A stretch of 64,000 bases of DNA, taken from the NCBI RefSeq assembly GCF_014268885.2, contig NZ_CP077095.1, positions 372,001 through 436,000 on the forward strand, in the 5' to 3' direction. A program made the position numbers and the translations under genes. Each line of letters begins with the position of its first letter. The first letter of the stretch is position 1. This document shows positions 9,971 to 19,455 of the stretch, piece by piece. The notes under the pieces were generated by a model. The model did no database searches and had not been told where the DNA came from. It saw nothing but the letters and a program-made list of their open reading frames with translations. The DNA comes from Pseudomonas xantholysinigenes. GTDB taxonomy: Bacteria > Pseudomonadota > Gammaproteobacteria > Pseudomonadales > Pseudomonadaceae.

Positions 9971-11221
9971 ATGCAACGTTATTCGGGCTTCGGCCTCTTC
10001 AAGCACTCCCTCAGCCACCACGAGAACTGGCAGCGCATGTGGCGCACGCCAACGCCGAAAAAGGTCTACGACGTAGTCATCGTCGGCGGTGGCGGCCATG
10101 GCCTGGCCACTGCCTATTACCTGGCCAAGGAACACGGCATCACCAATGTCGCGGTGATCGAGAAGGGCTACCTGGGCGGCGGCAACACCGCCCGCAACAC
10201 CACCATCGTGCGTTCCAACTACCTGTGGGACGAGTCGGCGCACTTGTATGAACACGCCATGAAACTGTGGGAAGGGCTGTCGCAGGACATCAACTACAAC
10301 GTGATGTTCTCCCAGCGCGGCGTGTACAACCTGTGCCATACCCTGCAGGACATCCGTGACTCCGAGCGCCGGGTCAACGCCAACCGCCTCAACGGCGTCG
10401 ACGGCGAGCTGATCCGCACCGAGCAGGTCGCGGCCGAGATCCCTTACTTGGACTGCTCGAAGAACACCCGCTATCCGATCCTCGGCGCTACCGTGCAACG
10501 GCGTGGCGGCGTGGCGCGTCACGACGCCGTGGCCTGGGGCTTTGCCCGTGCCGCCGACGCCCTGGGCGTGGACCTGATCCAGCAGACCGAAGTGATCGGC
10601 TTCCGTAAAGAGAATGGCGCCGTGATTGGCGTCGAGACCAACAAGGGCTTCATCGGCGCCAAGCGCGTCGGCGTGGTCACCGCCGGTAACTCCGGGCACA
10701 TGGCCAAGCTGGCCGGCTTCCGCCTGCCGTTGGAATCGCACCCGTTGCAGGCACTGGTATCGGAGCCGATCAAACCGATCATCGACAGCGTGATCATGTC
10801 CAACGCCGTGCACGGCTATATCAGCCAGTCCGACAAGGGCGACCTGGTGATCGGCGCCGGTATCGACGGCTGGGTCGGTTACGGCCAGCGCGGTTCCTAC
10901 CCGATCATCGAGCACACCCTGCAGGCGATCGTCGAGATGTTCCCGATCCTCTCCCGCGTGCGCATGAACCGCCAGTGGGGCGGCATCGTCGATACCACCC
11001 CGGATGCCTGCCCGATCATCTCCAAGACCCCGGTGAAGAACATGTTCTTCAACTGCGGCTGGGGCACCGGCGGCTTCAAGGCCACCCCGGGCTCGGGCAA
11101 CGTCTTCGCTGCGAGCCTGGCCAAGGGCGAGATGCACCCGCTGGCCGCGCCTTTCTCCATCGACCGTTTCTACAACGGTGCGCTGATCGACGAACACGGC
11201 GCCGCTGCCGTCGCCCACTGA
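9971..11221 (+). CDS. soxB: Sarcosine oxidase, beta subunit
   Basis: The 416-residue flavoprotein subunit of heterotetrameric sarcosine oxidase has the dinucleotide fold [20 protein letters not shown] at about residues 35-54 and the downstream FAD/FMN domain ending [17 protein letters not shown]. The complex oxidises sarcosine to glycine with H2O2 and methylene-THF formation. ATG 9971 is preferred over the in-frame GTG at 9956, as GGAG lies 9 bases before the ATG. It is the first sox gene after glyA and is followed after 16 bases by soxD. Confidence 0.95.
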   Translation: MQRYSGFGLFKHSLSHHENWQRMWRTPTPKKVYDVVIVGGGGHGLATAYYLAKEHGITNVAVIEKGYLGGGNTARNTTIVRSNYLWDESAHLYEHAMKLWEGLSQDINYNVMFSQRGVYNLCHTLQDIRDSERRVNANRLNGVDGELIRTEQVAAEIPYLDCSKNTRYPILGATVQRRGGVARHDAVAWGFARAADALGVDLIQQTEVIGFRKENGAVIGVETNKGFIGAKRVGVVTAGNSGHMAKLAGFRLPLESHPLQALVSEPIKPIIDSVIMSNAVHGYISQSDKGDLVIGAGIDGWVGYGQRGSYPIIEHTLQAIVEMFPILSRVRMNRQWGGIVDTTPDACPIISKTPVKNMFFNCGWGTGGFKATPGSGNVFAASLAKGEMHPLAAPFSIDRFYNGALIDEHGAAAVAH

Positions 11222-11237
11222 CCCGGAGACAACCGTC

Positions 11238-11573
11238 ATGTTGCAAATCTTCTGTCCCCACTGCGGCGAGCTGCGTTCCGAGGAAGAATTCCACGCGTCG
11301 GGCCAGGCGCACATCGCCCGCCCGCTGGACCCTGCCGCCTGCTCCGACGAGGAGTGGGGCACCTACATGTTCTTCCGCGACAACCCGCGCGGCATCCACC
11401 ACGAGCTGTGGGACCACGTCGCCGGTTGCCGCCAGTACTTCAACGTCACCCGCGACACCGTGACCTACGAAATCCTGGAAACCTACAAGATCGGCGAGAA
11501 GCCGCAGGTTACCGCCGCCTCGAAACAGAGCACCGCGCCAGCGACCGCCAAGGGCCAAGGGGAAAAAGTATGA
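11238..11573 (+). CDS. soxD: Sarcosine oxidase, delta subunit
   Basis: This 111-residue subunit starts MLQIFCPHCGELRSEEEFH; the CPHC pair with a later Cys/His set (HELWDHVAGC) is the zinc site of SoxD. The N-terminal 90 residues are conserved, and the tail after residue 90 is low-complexity (Ala/Thr/Lys/Gln). Its stop overlaps the soxA start by ATGA. Confidence 0.95.
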   Translation: MLQIFCPHCGELRSEEEFHASGQAHIARPLDPAACSDEEWGTYMFFRDNPRGIHHELWDHVAGCRQYFNVTRDTVTYEILETYKIGEKPQVTAASKQSTAPATAKGQGEKV

Positions 11574-14500
11574 GCCAGACCTATCGCCTCGCCAGCGGCG
11601 GCCGTATCGACCGCAGCAAGGTGCTGAACTTCACCTTCAACGGCAAGACCTACCAGGGCTACGCCGGCGACAGCCTGGCCGCCGCGCTGCTGGCCAACGG
11701 CGTGGATATCGTCGGGCGCAGCTTCAAGTACTCGCGTCCGCGCGGGATCATCGCCGCCGGCACCGAGGAGCCGAACGCAATCCTGCAGATCGGCGCCAGC
11801 GAAGCCACCCAGATCCCCAACGTGCGCGCCACCCAGCAGGCCCTGTATGCCGGCCTGGTGGCCACCAGCACCAACGGCTGGCCGAACGTCAACAACGACA
11901 TGATGGGCATCATCGGCAAGGTCGGCGGCAACATGATGCCGCCCGGGTTCTACTACAAGACCTTCATGTACCCCAAGTCGTTCTGGATGACCTACGAGAA
12001 GTACATCCGCAAGGCGGCGGGCCTGGGCCGCGCGCCGTTGCAGAACGACCCGGACAGCTACGACTACATGAACCAGCACTGCGATGTGCTGATCGTCGGT
12101 GCCGGCCCTGCCGGCCTGGCCGCCGCGTTGGCCGCTGCCCGCAGCGGTGCCCGGGTGATCCTGGCGGATGAGCAGGAAGAATTCGGCGGCACCTTGCTCG
12201 ACAGCCGCGAAACCCTCGATGGCAAACCAGCCGCCGATTGGGTCAACGCCGTCGTTGCCGAGCTGGAGTCGTTGCCGGAAGTCACCCTGCTGCCGCGCAG
12301 CACGGTCAACGGCTACCACGATCACAACTTCCTCACCATTCACGAGCGCCTCACCGACCACCTCGGCGACCGTGCGCCGATTGGCCAGGTGCGCCAACGC
12401 GTGCACCGTGTACGTGCCAATCGTGTGGTACTGGCCGCCGGCGCCCATGAGCGTCCGCTGGTGTACGGCAACAACGACCTGCCGGGTAACATGCTGGCCG
12501 GTGCGGTCTCGACTTATGTGCGCCGCTACGGCGTGGCGCCGGGCCGCAAGCTGGTGCTGTCGACCAACAACGACCACGCCTACCGCTGCGCGCTGGACTG
12601 GCACGACGCTGGCCTGCAAGTCGTCGCCATCGCTGACGCCCGGCACAACCCACGTGGCTCGCTGGTCGAGGAAGCCCGCGCCAAAGGTATCCGCATCCTC
12701 ACCTCCAGCGCCGTGATCGAGGCCAAGGGCAGCAAGCACGTCACCGGCGCCCGCGTGGCCGCCATCGATGTGCAGGCGCACAAGGTCACCAGCCCGGGGG
12801 AAACCCTCGAGTGCGATCTGATCGCGACTTCCGGCGGCTACAGCCCGGTCGTGCACCTGGCCTCGCACCTGGGCGGTCGCCCGGTGTGGCGTGAAGACAT
12901 CCTCGGCTTCGTGCCGGGCGACGCGCCGCAGAAACGCGTGTGCGTCGGCGGCGTGAACGGCGTCTATGCCCTGGGCGATGTGATCGCCGACGGCTTCGAA
13001 GGCGGCGTGCGCGCGGCCACCGAGGCCGGCTTCAAGGCCAGCGCCGGCACCCTGCCGAAAACCCTGGCGCGCAAGGAAGAGGCCACTGTGGCACTGTTCC
13101 AGGTGCCCCACGACAAAGGCACCGCCCGTGCGCCCAAGCAGTTCGTCGACCAGCAGAACGACGTCACCGCCGCCGCCATCGAGCTGGCCACCCGCGAGGG
13201 CTTCGAGTCGGTCGAGCACGTCAAGCGCTACACCGCGCTGGGCTTCGGCACCGACCAAGGCAAGCTGGGCAACATCAACGGCCTGGCCATCGCCGCGCGT
13301 TCGCTCGGGATCGGCATCCCGGAAATGGGCACCACCATGTTCCGCCCCAACTACACGCCGGTGACCTTCGGCGCGGTAGCGGGCCGGCACTGTGGCCATC
13401 TGTTCGAACCGGTGCGCTTCACTGCGCTGCATGCCTGGCACCTCAAGAATGGCGCCGAGTTCGAGGACGTCGGCCAGTGGAAGCGTCCGTGGTACTTCCC
13501 CAAGCCCGGCGAAGATATCCACACCGCCGTGGCCCGCGAGTGCAAGGCCGTGCGTGACAGCGTCGGCCTGCTGGACGCCTCGACCCTGGGCAAGATCGAC
13601 ATCCAGGGCCCGGACGCGCGCGAATTCCTCAACCGCATCTACACCAACGCCTGGACCAAGCTCGACGTGGGCAAGGCCCGCTACGGCCTGATGTGCAAGG
13701 AAGACGGCATGGTCTTCGACGACGGCGTCACCGCCTGCGTCGGCGACAACCACTTCATCATGACCACCACCACCGGCGGCGCCGCCCGCGTGCTGCAGTG
13801 GCTGGAGCTGTACCACCAGACCGAATGGCCCGAGATGAAGGTGTACTTCACCTCGGTCACCGACCACTGGGCGACCATGACCCTGTCTGGTCCCAACAGC
13901 CGCAAGCTGCTGGCCGAGGTCAGCGACATCGACCTGGACAAGGACGGCTTCCCGTTCATGAGCTGGAAGGAAGGCCTGGTTGGCGGCGTGCCGGCGCGGG
14001 TGTTCCGTATCTCGTTCACCGGCGAGCTGTCGTACGAGATCAACGTCCAGGCCAACTACGCCATGGGCGTGCTGGAGCAGATCGTCGAGGCGGGCAAGCA
14101 ATACAACCTGACTCCGTACGGCACCGAGACCATGCACGTGCTGCGCGCCGAGAAGGGCTTCATCATCGTCGGCCAGGACACCGACGGCTCGATGACCCCG
14201 GACGACCTCAACATGAGCTGGTGTGTGGGCCGTAACAAGGCCTTCTCGTGGATCGGCCTGCGCGGCATGAACCGCGAGGACACCACCCGCGAGAACCGCA
14301 AGCAGCTGGTGGGCCTCAAGCCGGTGGACCCGAACGTGTGGCTGCCTGAGGGCGCCCAGTTGGTGTTCGATCCCAAGCAGCCGATCCCGATGGACATGGT
14401 CGGCCATGTCACCTCCAGCTACGCGGCCAACTCCCTGGGCTATTCGTTCGCCATGGGCGTGGTCAAGGGCGGCCTCAAGCGCCTGGGTGAGCGGGTGTAT

Positions 14501-14587
14501 TCGCCGCAGGCCGACGGCAGCGTGATCGAGGCCGAGATCGTGTCTTCGGTGTTCTTCGATCCGAAGGGTGAACGGCAGAACGTCTAA
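11570..14587 (+). CDS. soxA: Sarcosine oxidase, alpha subunit
   Basis: The 1005-residue large subunit combines an N-terminal ferredoxin-like domain (TFNGKTYQGYAGDSLAAALL), an NAD-binding flavoprotein part with CDVLIVGAGPAGLAAALAAA at about residue 170, and a C-terminal GcvT-like THF-binding domain from about residue 600 (LHAWHLKNGAEFEDVGQW onward). The channelled product formed at the folate domain is 5,10-methylene-THF. Translation starts at the ATG overlapping the soxD stop; the longer open frame upstream is antisense-like read-through of soxD and is rejected. Confidence 0.95.
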   Translation: MSQTYRLASGGRIDRSKVLNFTFNGKTYQGYAGDSLAAALLANGVDIVGRSFKYSRPRGIIAAGTEEPNAILQIGASEATQIPNVRATQQALYAGLVATSTNGWPNVNNDMMGIIGKVGGNMMPPGFYYKTFMYPKSFWMTYEKYIRKAAGLGRAPLQNDPDSYDYMNQHCDVLIVGAGPAGLAAALAAARSGARVILADEQEEFGGTLLDSRETLDGKPAADWVNAVVAELESLPEVTLLPRSTVNGYHDHNFLTIHERLTDHLGDRAPIGQVRQRVHRVRANRVVLAAGAHERPLVYGNNDLPGNMLAGAVSTYVRRYGVAPGRKLVLSTNNDHAYRCALDWHDAGLQVVAIADARHNPRGSLVEEARAKGIRILTSSAVIEAKGSKHVTGARVAAIDVQAHKVTSPGETLECDLIATSGGYSPVVHLASHLGGRPVWREDILGFVPGDAPQKRVCVGGVNGVYALGDVIADGFEGGVRAATEAGFKASAGTLPKTLARKEEATVALFQVPHDKGTARAPKQFVDQQNDVTAAAIELATREGFESVEHVKRYTALGFGTDQGKLGNINGLAIAARSLGIGIPEMGTTMFRPNYTPVTFGAVAGRHCGHLFEPVRFTALHAWHLKNGAEFEDVGQWKRPWYFPKPGEDIHTAVARECKAVRDSVGLLDASTLGKIDIQGPDAREFLNRIYTNAWTKLDVGKARYGLMCKEDGMVFDDGVTACVGDNHFIMTTTTGGAARVLQWLELYHQTEWPEMKVYFTSVTDHWATMTLSGPNSRKLLAEVSDIDLDKDGFPFMSWKEGLVGGVPARVFRISFTGELSYEINVQANYAMGVLEQIVEAGKQYNLTPYGTETMHVLRAEKGFIIVGQDTDGSMTPDDLNMSWCVGRNKAFSWIGLRGMNREDTTRENRKQLVGLKPVDPNVWLPEGAQLVFDPKQPIPMDMVGHVTSSYAANSLGYSFAMGVVKGGLKRLGERVYSPQADGSVIEAEIVSSVFFDPKGERQNV

Positions 14588-14626
14588 GGCTTCAGGCTGG
14601 TACACGGTGCCAAGTTGGTAATGAGG

Positions 14627-14704
14627 TCCCTGTGGGAGCGGGTTCACCCGCGAAGAGGGCGGTGAATCCACCATCGCATTCGCGGGCAAGCCCGCTCCCA
14701 CAGG
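14627..14704. repeat. Inverted REP pair inside the sox operon (family A)
   Basis: Two facing REP units, one with TTCACCCGC and one with GCAAGCCCGC cores, lie in the 173-bp gap between soxA and soxG. The other sox genes are tightly packed, so the element may uncouple or attenuate soxG expression. Confidence 0.88.
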
Positions 14705-14760
14705 ATGGCCATACCCCGCAGGCATCGTGGTCGACCCACAGAATTCAAGGCAGGTAACAA

Positions 14761-15393
14761 ATGAGCGCTATCAACGTCTTCCAGCAAAACCCAGGCTCCG
14801 ATGCCAAGGCCCAGTCGCCGCTGCACCACGCCGACCTGGCCAGCCTGGTCGGCAAGGGCCGCAAGAACGCAGGCGTGACCCTGCGTGAAAAGAAATTCCT
14901 CGGCCACCTGACCCTGCGTGGCGACGGTCACGACCCGGCCTTCGCCGGCGCCGTGCACAAGGCCCTGGGCCTGGAGCTACCGGTGGCCTTGACCGTGGTC
15001 GCCAACGGCGAGATGTCGTTGCAGTGGATCGGGCCGGACGAATACTTGCTGATCGTTCCTGGCGGCCAGGAGTTCGCCGTCGAGCAGAAGCTGCGCGACG
15101 CCCTCGACGGCCAGCACGTCCAGGTGGTCAACGTCAGCGGCGGGCAGACCCTGCTCGAACTGCGTGGCGCCAACGTGCGCGACGTGCTGATGAAGTCCAC
15201 CAGCTATGATGTGCATCCGAACAACTTCCCGGTCGGCAAGGCCGTCGGTACCGTGTTCGCCAAGTCGCAACTGGTGATCCGCCGCACCGCCGAGGATACC
15301 TGGGAGTTGGTGATCCGCCGCAGCTTCTCCGATTACTGGTGGCTGTGGTTGCAGGACGCGTCGGCCGAGTACGGCCTGGCCATCGAAGCCTAA
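14761..15393 (+). CDS. soxG: Sarcosine oxidase, gamma subunit
   Basis: The 210-residue subunit begins MSAINVFQQNPGSDAKAQSP and carries the conserved C-terminal core (LRGANVRDVLMKSTSYDVHP, then FSDYWWLWLQDASAEYGL) of SoxG, a GcvT-like fold. It completes the alpha-beta-gamma-delta enzyme. It is separated from soxA by a REP pair but only 12 bases from purU, so soxG and purU are likely cotranscribed. Confidence 0.94.
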   Translation: MSAINVFQQNPGSDAKAQSPLHHADLASLVGKGRKNAGVTLREKKFLGHLTLRGDGHDPAFAGAVHKALGLELPVALTVVANGEMSLQWIGPDEYLLIVPGGQEFAVEQKLRDALDGQHVQVVNVSGGQTLLELRGANVRDVLMKSTSYDVHPNNFPVGKAVGTVFAKSQLVIRRTAEDTWELVIRRSFSDYWWLWLQDASAEYGLAIEA

Positions 15394-15405
15394 GGAGCAT
15401 TACCC

Positions 15406-16263
15406 ATGAGTCGGGCACCGGACACCTGGATTCTCACTGCCGACTGCCCGAGCATGCTCGGCACGGTCGATGTGGTGACGCGGCACCTCTACGAGCAGCG
15501 CTGCTACGTCACCGAGCACCATTCCTTCGATGACCGGTTGTCGGGACGGTTCTTCATTCGCGTGGAGTTTCGTGCCCCGGACGGCTTCGATGAAGACGCC
15601 TTCCGCACAGGCCTGGCCGAGCGCAGCGAAGCCTTCGGCATGGCTTTCGAGCTGACCGCGCCCAACCACCGCCCCAAGGTGGTGATCATGGTGTCCAAGG
15701 CCGACCACTGCCTGAACGACCTGCTGTACCGCCAGCGCATCGGCCAGCTGGCCATGGACGTGGTCGCGGTGGTGTCCAACCATCCTGACCTAGAGCCTCT
15801 GGCGCACTGGCACAAGATTCCCTACTACCACTTCGCCCTCGACCCCAACGACAAGCCAGGGCAAGAGCGCAAGGTGTTGCAGGTGATCGAGCAGAGCGGT
15901 GCCGAGCTGGTGATTCTTGCCCGCTACATGCAGGTGCTGTCGCCGGAGCTGTGCCGACGGCTGGACGGCTGGGCGATCAACATCCACCACTCGCTGCTGC
16001 CGGGGTTCAAGGGCGCCAAGCCGTATCACCAGGCCTACAACAAGGGCGTGAAGATGGTTGGCGCCACGGCGCACTACATCAACAACGACCTGGATGAAGG
16101 GCCGATCATCGCCCAGGGCGTGGAGGTGGTGGACCACGCCCACTACCCCGAGGACCTGATCGCCAAGGGGCGTGATATCGAGTGCCTGACCCTGGCGCGG
16201 GCGGTGGGGTATCACATCGAGCGGCGGGTGTTTCTTAACGCCAATCGCACAGTAGTTCTCTAG
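15406..16263 (+). CDS. purU: Formyltetrahydrofolate deformylase
   Basis: The 285-residue protein has an N-terminal ACT domain (about residues 8-85) and a C-terminal formyltransferase-type catalytic domain with NIHHSLLPGFKGAKPYHQAY near residue 200 and the Asp of DLDEGPII near 230. It hydrolyses 10-formyl-THF to formate plus THF, which regenerates free THF for sarcosine oxidase. The start has AAGGAG at good spacing. The soxG-purU-fdhA order is typical of Pseudomonas betaine/sarcosine clusters. Confidence 0.95.
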   Translation: MSRAPDTWILTADCPSMLGTVDVVTRHLYEQRCYVTEHHSFDDRLSGRFFIRVEFRAPDGFDEDAFRTGLAERSEAFGMAFELTAPNHRPKVVIMVSKADHCLNDLLYRQRIGQLAMDVVAVVSNHPDLEPLAHWHKIPYYHFALDPNDKPGQERKVLQVIEQSGAELVILARYMQVLSPELCRRLDGWAINIHHSLLPGFKGAKPYHQAYNKGVKMVGATAHYINNDLDEGPIIAQGVEVVDHAHYPEDLIAKGRDIECLTLARAVGYHIERRVFLNANRTVVL

Positions 16264-16271
16264 CGCCCGCA

Positions 16272-16369
16272 CTGGCCCTTTCGCGGGTAAACCCGCTCCC
16301 ACAGGGATCGCCACTGCATCAAGCACTGTGGGTCCCTGTGGGAGCGGGTTTACCCGCGAATGGGCCAGC
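16272..16369. repeat. Inverted REP pair (family A, TAAA variant) between purU and fdhA
   Basis: TTCGCGGGTAAACCCGCTCC and its inverse repeat bracket about 45 bases. The pair separates purU from fdhA, which probably has its own promoter. Confidence 0.9.
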
Positions 16370-16388
16370 ACATTTTTACCTGCCGTGA

Positions 16389-16404
16389 ACAGGCATCTGC
16401 CTGT
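16389..16404. promoter_or_regulatory. Small dyad ACAGGCA-TC-TGCCTGT upstream of fdhA
   Basis: A perfect 7+7 bp inverted repeat with a 2-base centre lies 130 bp before the fdhA start, just beyond the REP pair. It may be an operator or a small hairpin; no regulator can be named. Confidence 0.3.
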
Positions 16405-16533
16405 CGCATCCAGTCACCGCCCCACCGCTCATCCAGCCCACAATCCCCCTCATTCCAGTAACACAGGCCGCCCACGGATATGGCGGCGCTTTCCACCACC
16501 GCTGCATAAATACAAATCAAGCGAGGTAAGAGC

Positions 16534-17733
16534 ATGTCTGGTAACCGTGGAGTGGTGTATCTCGGCGCGGGCAAGGTCGAGGTGCAGAAAATCGACTACC
16601 CCAAGATGCAGGACCCGCGCGGCAAGAAGATCGAGCACGGAGTCATCCTCAAGGTGGTCTCCACCAACATCTGCGGCTCCGACCAGCACATGGTCCGCGG
16701 CCGCACCACCGCCCAGGTCGGCCTGGTATTGGGCCACGAAATCACCGGTGAAATCGTCGAAATGGGCCGTGACGTCGAACGCCTGAAGATCGGCGACCTG
16801 GTGTCGGTACCCTTCAACGTCGCCTGCGGCCGCTGCCGCTCGTGCAAAGAGATGCACACGGGTGTCTGCCTCACCGTCAACCCGGCCCGCGCCGGTGGCG
16901 CCTACGGCTATGTCGACATGGGCGACTGGACCGGCGGCCAGGCCGAGTACGTGCTGGTGCCCTACGCCGACTTCAACCTGCTGAAACTGCCTGACCGCGA
17001 CAAGGCCATGGAGAAGATCCGCGACCTGACCTGCCTGTCCGACATCCTGCCGACCGGCTACCACGGCGCCGTCACCGCGGGTGTCGGCCCGGGTAGCACG
17101 GTCTATGTTGCCGGAGCTGGCCCGGTAGGCCTGGCCGCCGCTGCTTCCGCGCGCTTGCTGGGTGCTGCCTGCGTGATCGTCGGCGACTTGAACCCGCTGC
17201 GCCTGGCTCACGCCAAGTCGCAAGGTTTCGAGGTGGTCGATCTGTCCAAGGACACCCCGTTGCACGAGCAGATCATCGACATCCTCGGCGAGCCGGAAGT
17301 GGACTGCGCCGTCGACGCGGTGGGTTTCGAGGCTCGTGGACACGGCCATGAGGGCGCCAAGCATGAAGCCCCGGCCACCGTGCTCAACTCGCTGATGCAG
17401 GTGACCCGCGTGGCCGGCAAGATCGGTATCCCCGGCCTGTATGTGACCGAAGACCCGGGCGCGGTGGATGCCGCCGCCAAGATCGGTGCCCTGAGCATCC
17501 GTTTCGGCCTGGGCTGGGCCAAGTCGCACAGCTTCCACACCGGCCAGACCCCGACCATGAAGTACAACCGCCAGCTGATGCAGGCGATCATGTGGGATCG
17601 CATCAACATTGCCGAGGTGGTGGGCGTGCAGGTGATCAGCCTGGACCAGGCGCCGGAAGGCTATGGCGAGTTCGACGCGGGCGTGCCGAAGAAATTCGTG
17701 ATCGACCCGCACAAGACCTTTAGCGCGGTGTGA
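16534..17733 (+). CDS. fdhA: Glutathione-independent formaldehyde dehydrogenase
   Basis: The 399-residue medium-chain zinc dehydrogenase has catalytic zinc elements ICGSDQH at about 46 and GHEITGE at about 68, the structural zinc cysteines CGRCRSCKEMHTGVC at about 97-111, and the NAD fold AGAGPVGLAAAASARLLG at about 190. It oxidises formaldehyde to formate with tightly bound NAD, without glutathione, as known for P. putida FdhA. Here it would detoxify formaldehyde released by GbcA and other demethylations. GAGG lies 8 bases before the ATG, and a strong terminator follows. Confidence 0.95.
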   Translation: MSGNRGVVYLGAGKVEVQKIDYPKMQDPRGKKIEHGVILKVVSTNICGSDQHMVRGRTTAQVGLVLGHEITGEIVEMGRDVERLKIGDLVSVPFNVACGRCRSCKEMHTGVCLTVNPARAGGAYGYVDMGDWTGGQAEYVLVPYADFNLLKLPDRDKAMEKIRDLTCLSDILPTGYHGAVTAGVGPGSTVYVAGAGPVGLAAAASARLLGAACVIVGDLNPLRLAHAKSQGFEVVDLSKDTPLHEQIIDILGEPEVDCAVDAVGFEARGHGHEGAKHEAPATVLNSLMQVTRVAGKIGIPGLYVTEDPGAVDAAAKIGALSIRFGLGWAKSHSFHTGQTPTMKYNRQLMQAIMWDRINIAEVVGVQVISLDQAPEGYGEFDAGVPKKFVIDPHKTFSAV

Positions 17734-17740
17734 ATGAGGG

Positions 17741-17763
17741 AAACGCCCCGACAAGGGGCGTTT
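17741..17763. terminator. Rho-independent terminator after fdhA, probably bidirectional
   Basis: AAACGCCCC and GGGGCGTTT form a perfect 9-bp stem with a 5-base loop, starting 7 bases after the fdhA stop and ending in TTTCTT. The A-rich left flank lets it serve the convergent RHS gene too. Confidence 0.85.
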
Positions 17764-17814
17764 CTTCAGGGCCGTATGGTTTGGTATCGGGTGCAATATC
17801 GGCAGGGAAAGCGT

Positions 17815-18633
17815 TCAAGTACCTGAGAAGAGGCCGACCAGGCGGCGGGCGAAAGTGTCATTGTTTCGTAGTTCTTCCACTTTTGCATCGATCGCACTCC
17901 AATCGTCTTTTGTCAGTCTTAATACCTTTCGTGTAAATTCTTCTCGTGCTAGGTATATTTTGCGCTCTGTTTTCCGTTGTAGTTTCTCCGTTTCCCTGAT
18001 GTATTGTTCCATGAGCGGTCTTTCTATTTCCCTTAGCGGTGAGTCAGTACTAATGCGGCCCTCTAGGGCTCGTTTACTGATATTGATAGTTTCGATCTGG
18101 ATTTGCCTGGTTTTCTCAAGGCTTTCTATGCGCTTAAAGGGTTTTACGATTTCCTCTGGCAGCGCAGATATAGGTGTTGTTTTGAGTTTTTGTATTGCTT
18201 CTTCTCGAGTCGGTACAAACTTACCGGGAGCGTCTATCTCATAAATTGTTGGTAACTTATTCTGGGGAAACCAAGTGCCTGACTTCTTTCGCTCGTTTCC
18301 CGACAGATCTTGCCAGTTGACCGGATCCTGTTCGCAATAAGCATACGCATTGATTCCTCCCATGCCAAACGGACTCCAAGCATCTGGCGAGTGAAAACGC
18401 ATCAGGACAGGATTGTAGGCGCGTTTGCCATTGCCCAATAGATAGAGGCCTGCGGCCTCCAATATCTGTGCAGTGAGTCCCGGCAACGGATATTTTTCCA
18501 GGGTGCTGCTGAAGCCAAACGGCGAGTAGGTAAGCACGTCACGGTTCCCAGCAACCTGACGTGTAATCACCGACCGTTGGTTGTCCAAACCCAATAATAC
18601 TGCCGCGGAACGTGATGCATTGGCCTTCAACAT
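17815..18633 (-). CDS. Orphan RHS-core protein with AT-rich helical C-terminal tip (candidate polymorphic toxin)
   Basis: The 272-residue protein starts MLKANASRSAAVLLG with AGGTGG just upstream; 20 more open codons upstream are less likely. The core matches the other RHS gene of the window: LLGNGKRAYNPVLMRF at about 68-83, then SPFGMGGINAYAYC and DPVNWQDLSG. The remaining 160 residues are charged and mainly helical (KRIESLEKTRQIQIETINIS and similar), with no recognised fold. The tip-coding part, about 17.82-18.30 kb, is clearly richer in A+T than its neighbours, suggesting separate acquisition. No immunity gene is adjacent: a terminator and fdhA follow. The toxin role is inferred from RHS families. 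Confidence 0.7.
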   Translation of the reverse strand: MLKANASRSAAVLLGLDNQRSVITRQVAGNRDVLTYSPFGFSSTLEKYPLPGLTAQILEAAGLYLLGNGKRAYNPVLMRFHSPDAWSPFGMGGINAYAYCEQDPVNWQDLSGNERKKSGTWFPQNKLPTIYEIDAPGKFVPTREEAIQKLKTTPISALPEEIVKPFKRIESLEKTRQIQIETINISKRALEGRISTDSPLREIERPLMEQYIRETEKLQRKTERKIYLAREEFTRKVLRLTKDDWSAIDAKVEELRNNDTFARRLVGLFSGT

Positions 18634-18810
18634 ACGCCACCTGCGCAAGATCATCGACGGATTAGATTGTGCGCTAATCCCAAACGAGGGCAACTGACAA
18701 AAATACTAGCTATTAAGAATGGCAGCAGTTCGTAAAATATCGGTCAAGCTGATTGCCCAGGGCAGAGATACCTGCTGATGAACGTGCAGTCACCCTCGGC
18801 AATTGGTTCG

Positions 18811-18838
18811 GAACAAACCTCCGTCATCCCAGTCCAAC
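18811..18838 (+). promoter_or_regulatory. Possible AlgU/sigma-22-type promoter before the DUF2780 gene
   Basis: GAACAA and TCCAAC are separated by 16 bases, similar to the AlgU (sigma-22) pattern GAACTT-N16-TCTGA, and lie about 40 bp before the start codon. Two mismatches make this a weak call. Confidence 0.25.
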
Positions 18839-18879
18839 CCTCGTTTCCCGGCCATTCCGGCCGACCGAGGTCCCTCCCG

Positions 18880-19449
18880 ATGAAAGCACTCACCCTGGCA
18901 ACCCTGATGACCCTGGCCGCAAGCCCGGTGTTCGCCTTCAACCTTAGCGACGTCGCCAATGCGGTGTCTGCCGCGCAAAGCCCGCAGCAGAATGGCCAGG
19001 TCCAGGCGCCCGCCGCCCAGGCAAACCTGCTCAACACCCTGGGCAGCGAATTGAAGATCACCCCCGAGCAGGCCGTTGGCGGTGCTGGGGCGATGCTGGG
19101 GCTGGCACGCAACAACCTGAGCAGCGATGACTATGGCCAGCTGAGCAAGGCGGTGCCGGGCCTGGACCTGCTGTCCGGTGCCAATGGTTTGGGCGGCCTG
19201 AGTGGCTTGGGGCAGTTGCTGGGCAACGACAAGACTGCCCCGGCGTTGAGCAACGCCCTGGGCAACCAGGTGCAGAACCGGGGCGACCTGGACAATGCGT
19301 TCAAGGCACTGGGCATGGATACCGGCATGATCGGCCAGTTCGCGCCGTTGATCCTGCAGTACCTGGGGCAGCAGGGGATTGCCGGGTCGTTGCTGCAGAA
19401 TCTGGGGAGCTTGTGGGCGACGCCGGCAGTGGCCGCGCCGTCGGTGTGA
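18880..19449 (+). CDS. Exported DUF2780-family protein
   Basis: The 189-residue protein has a clear signal peptide (MKALTLATLMTLAASPVFAF, cleavage near residue 19-20) and a mature region of Gly/Leu/Gln-rich helices, with LKITPEQAVGGAGAMLGLAR and MIGQFAPLILQYLGQQG typical of DUF2780. It should be periplasmic or envelope-associated; the molecular function of this family is unknown. The start is taken at 18880 because it opens the signal peptide, with GAGG about 9 bases upstream; the frame extends 34 codons further upstream without support. Confidence 0.82.
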   Translation: MKALTLATLMTLAASPVFAFNLSDVANAVSAAQSPQQNGQVQAPAAQANLLNTLGSELKITPEQAVGGAGAMLGLARNNLSSDDYGQLSKAVPGLDLLSGANGLGGLSGLGQLLGNDKTAPALSNALGNQVQNRGDLDNAFKALGMDTGMIGQFAPLILQYLGQQGIAGSLLQNLGSLWATPAVAAPSV

Positions 19450-19455
19450 TTCAAT

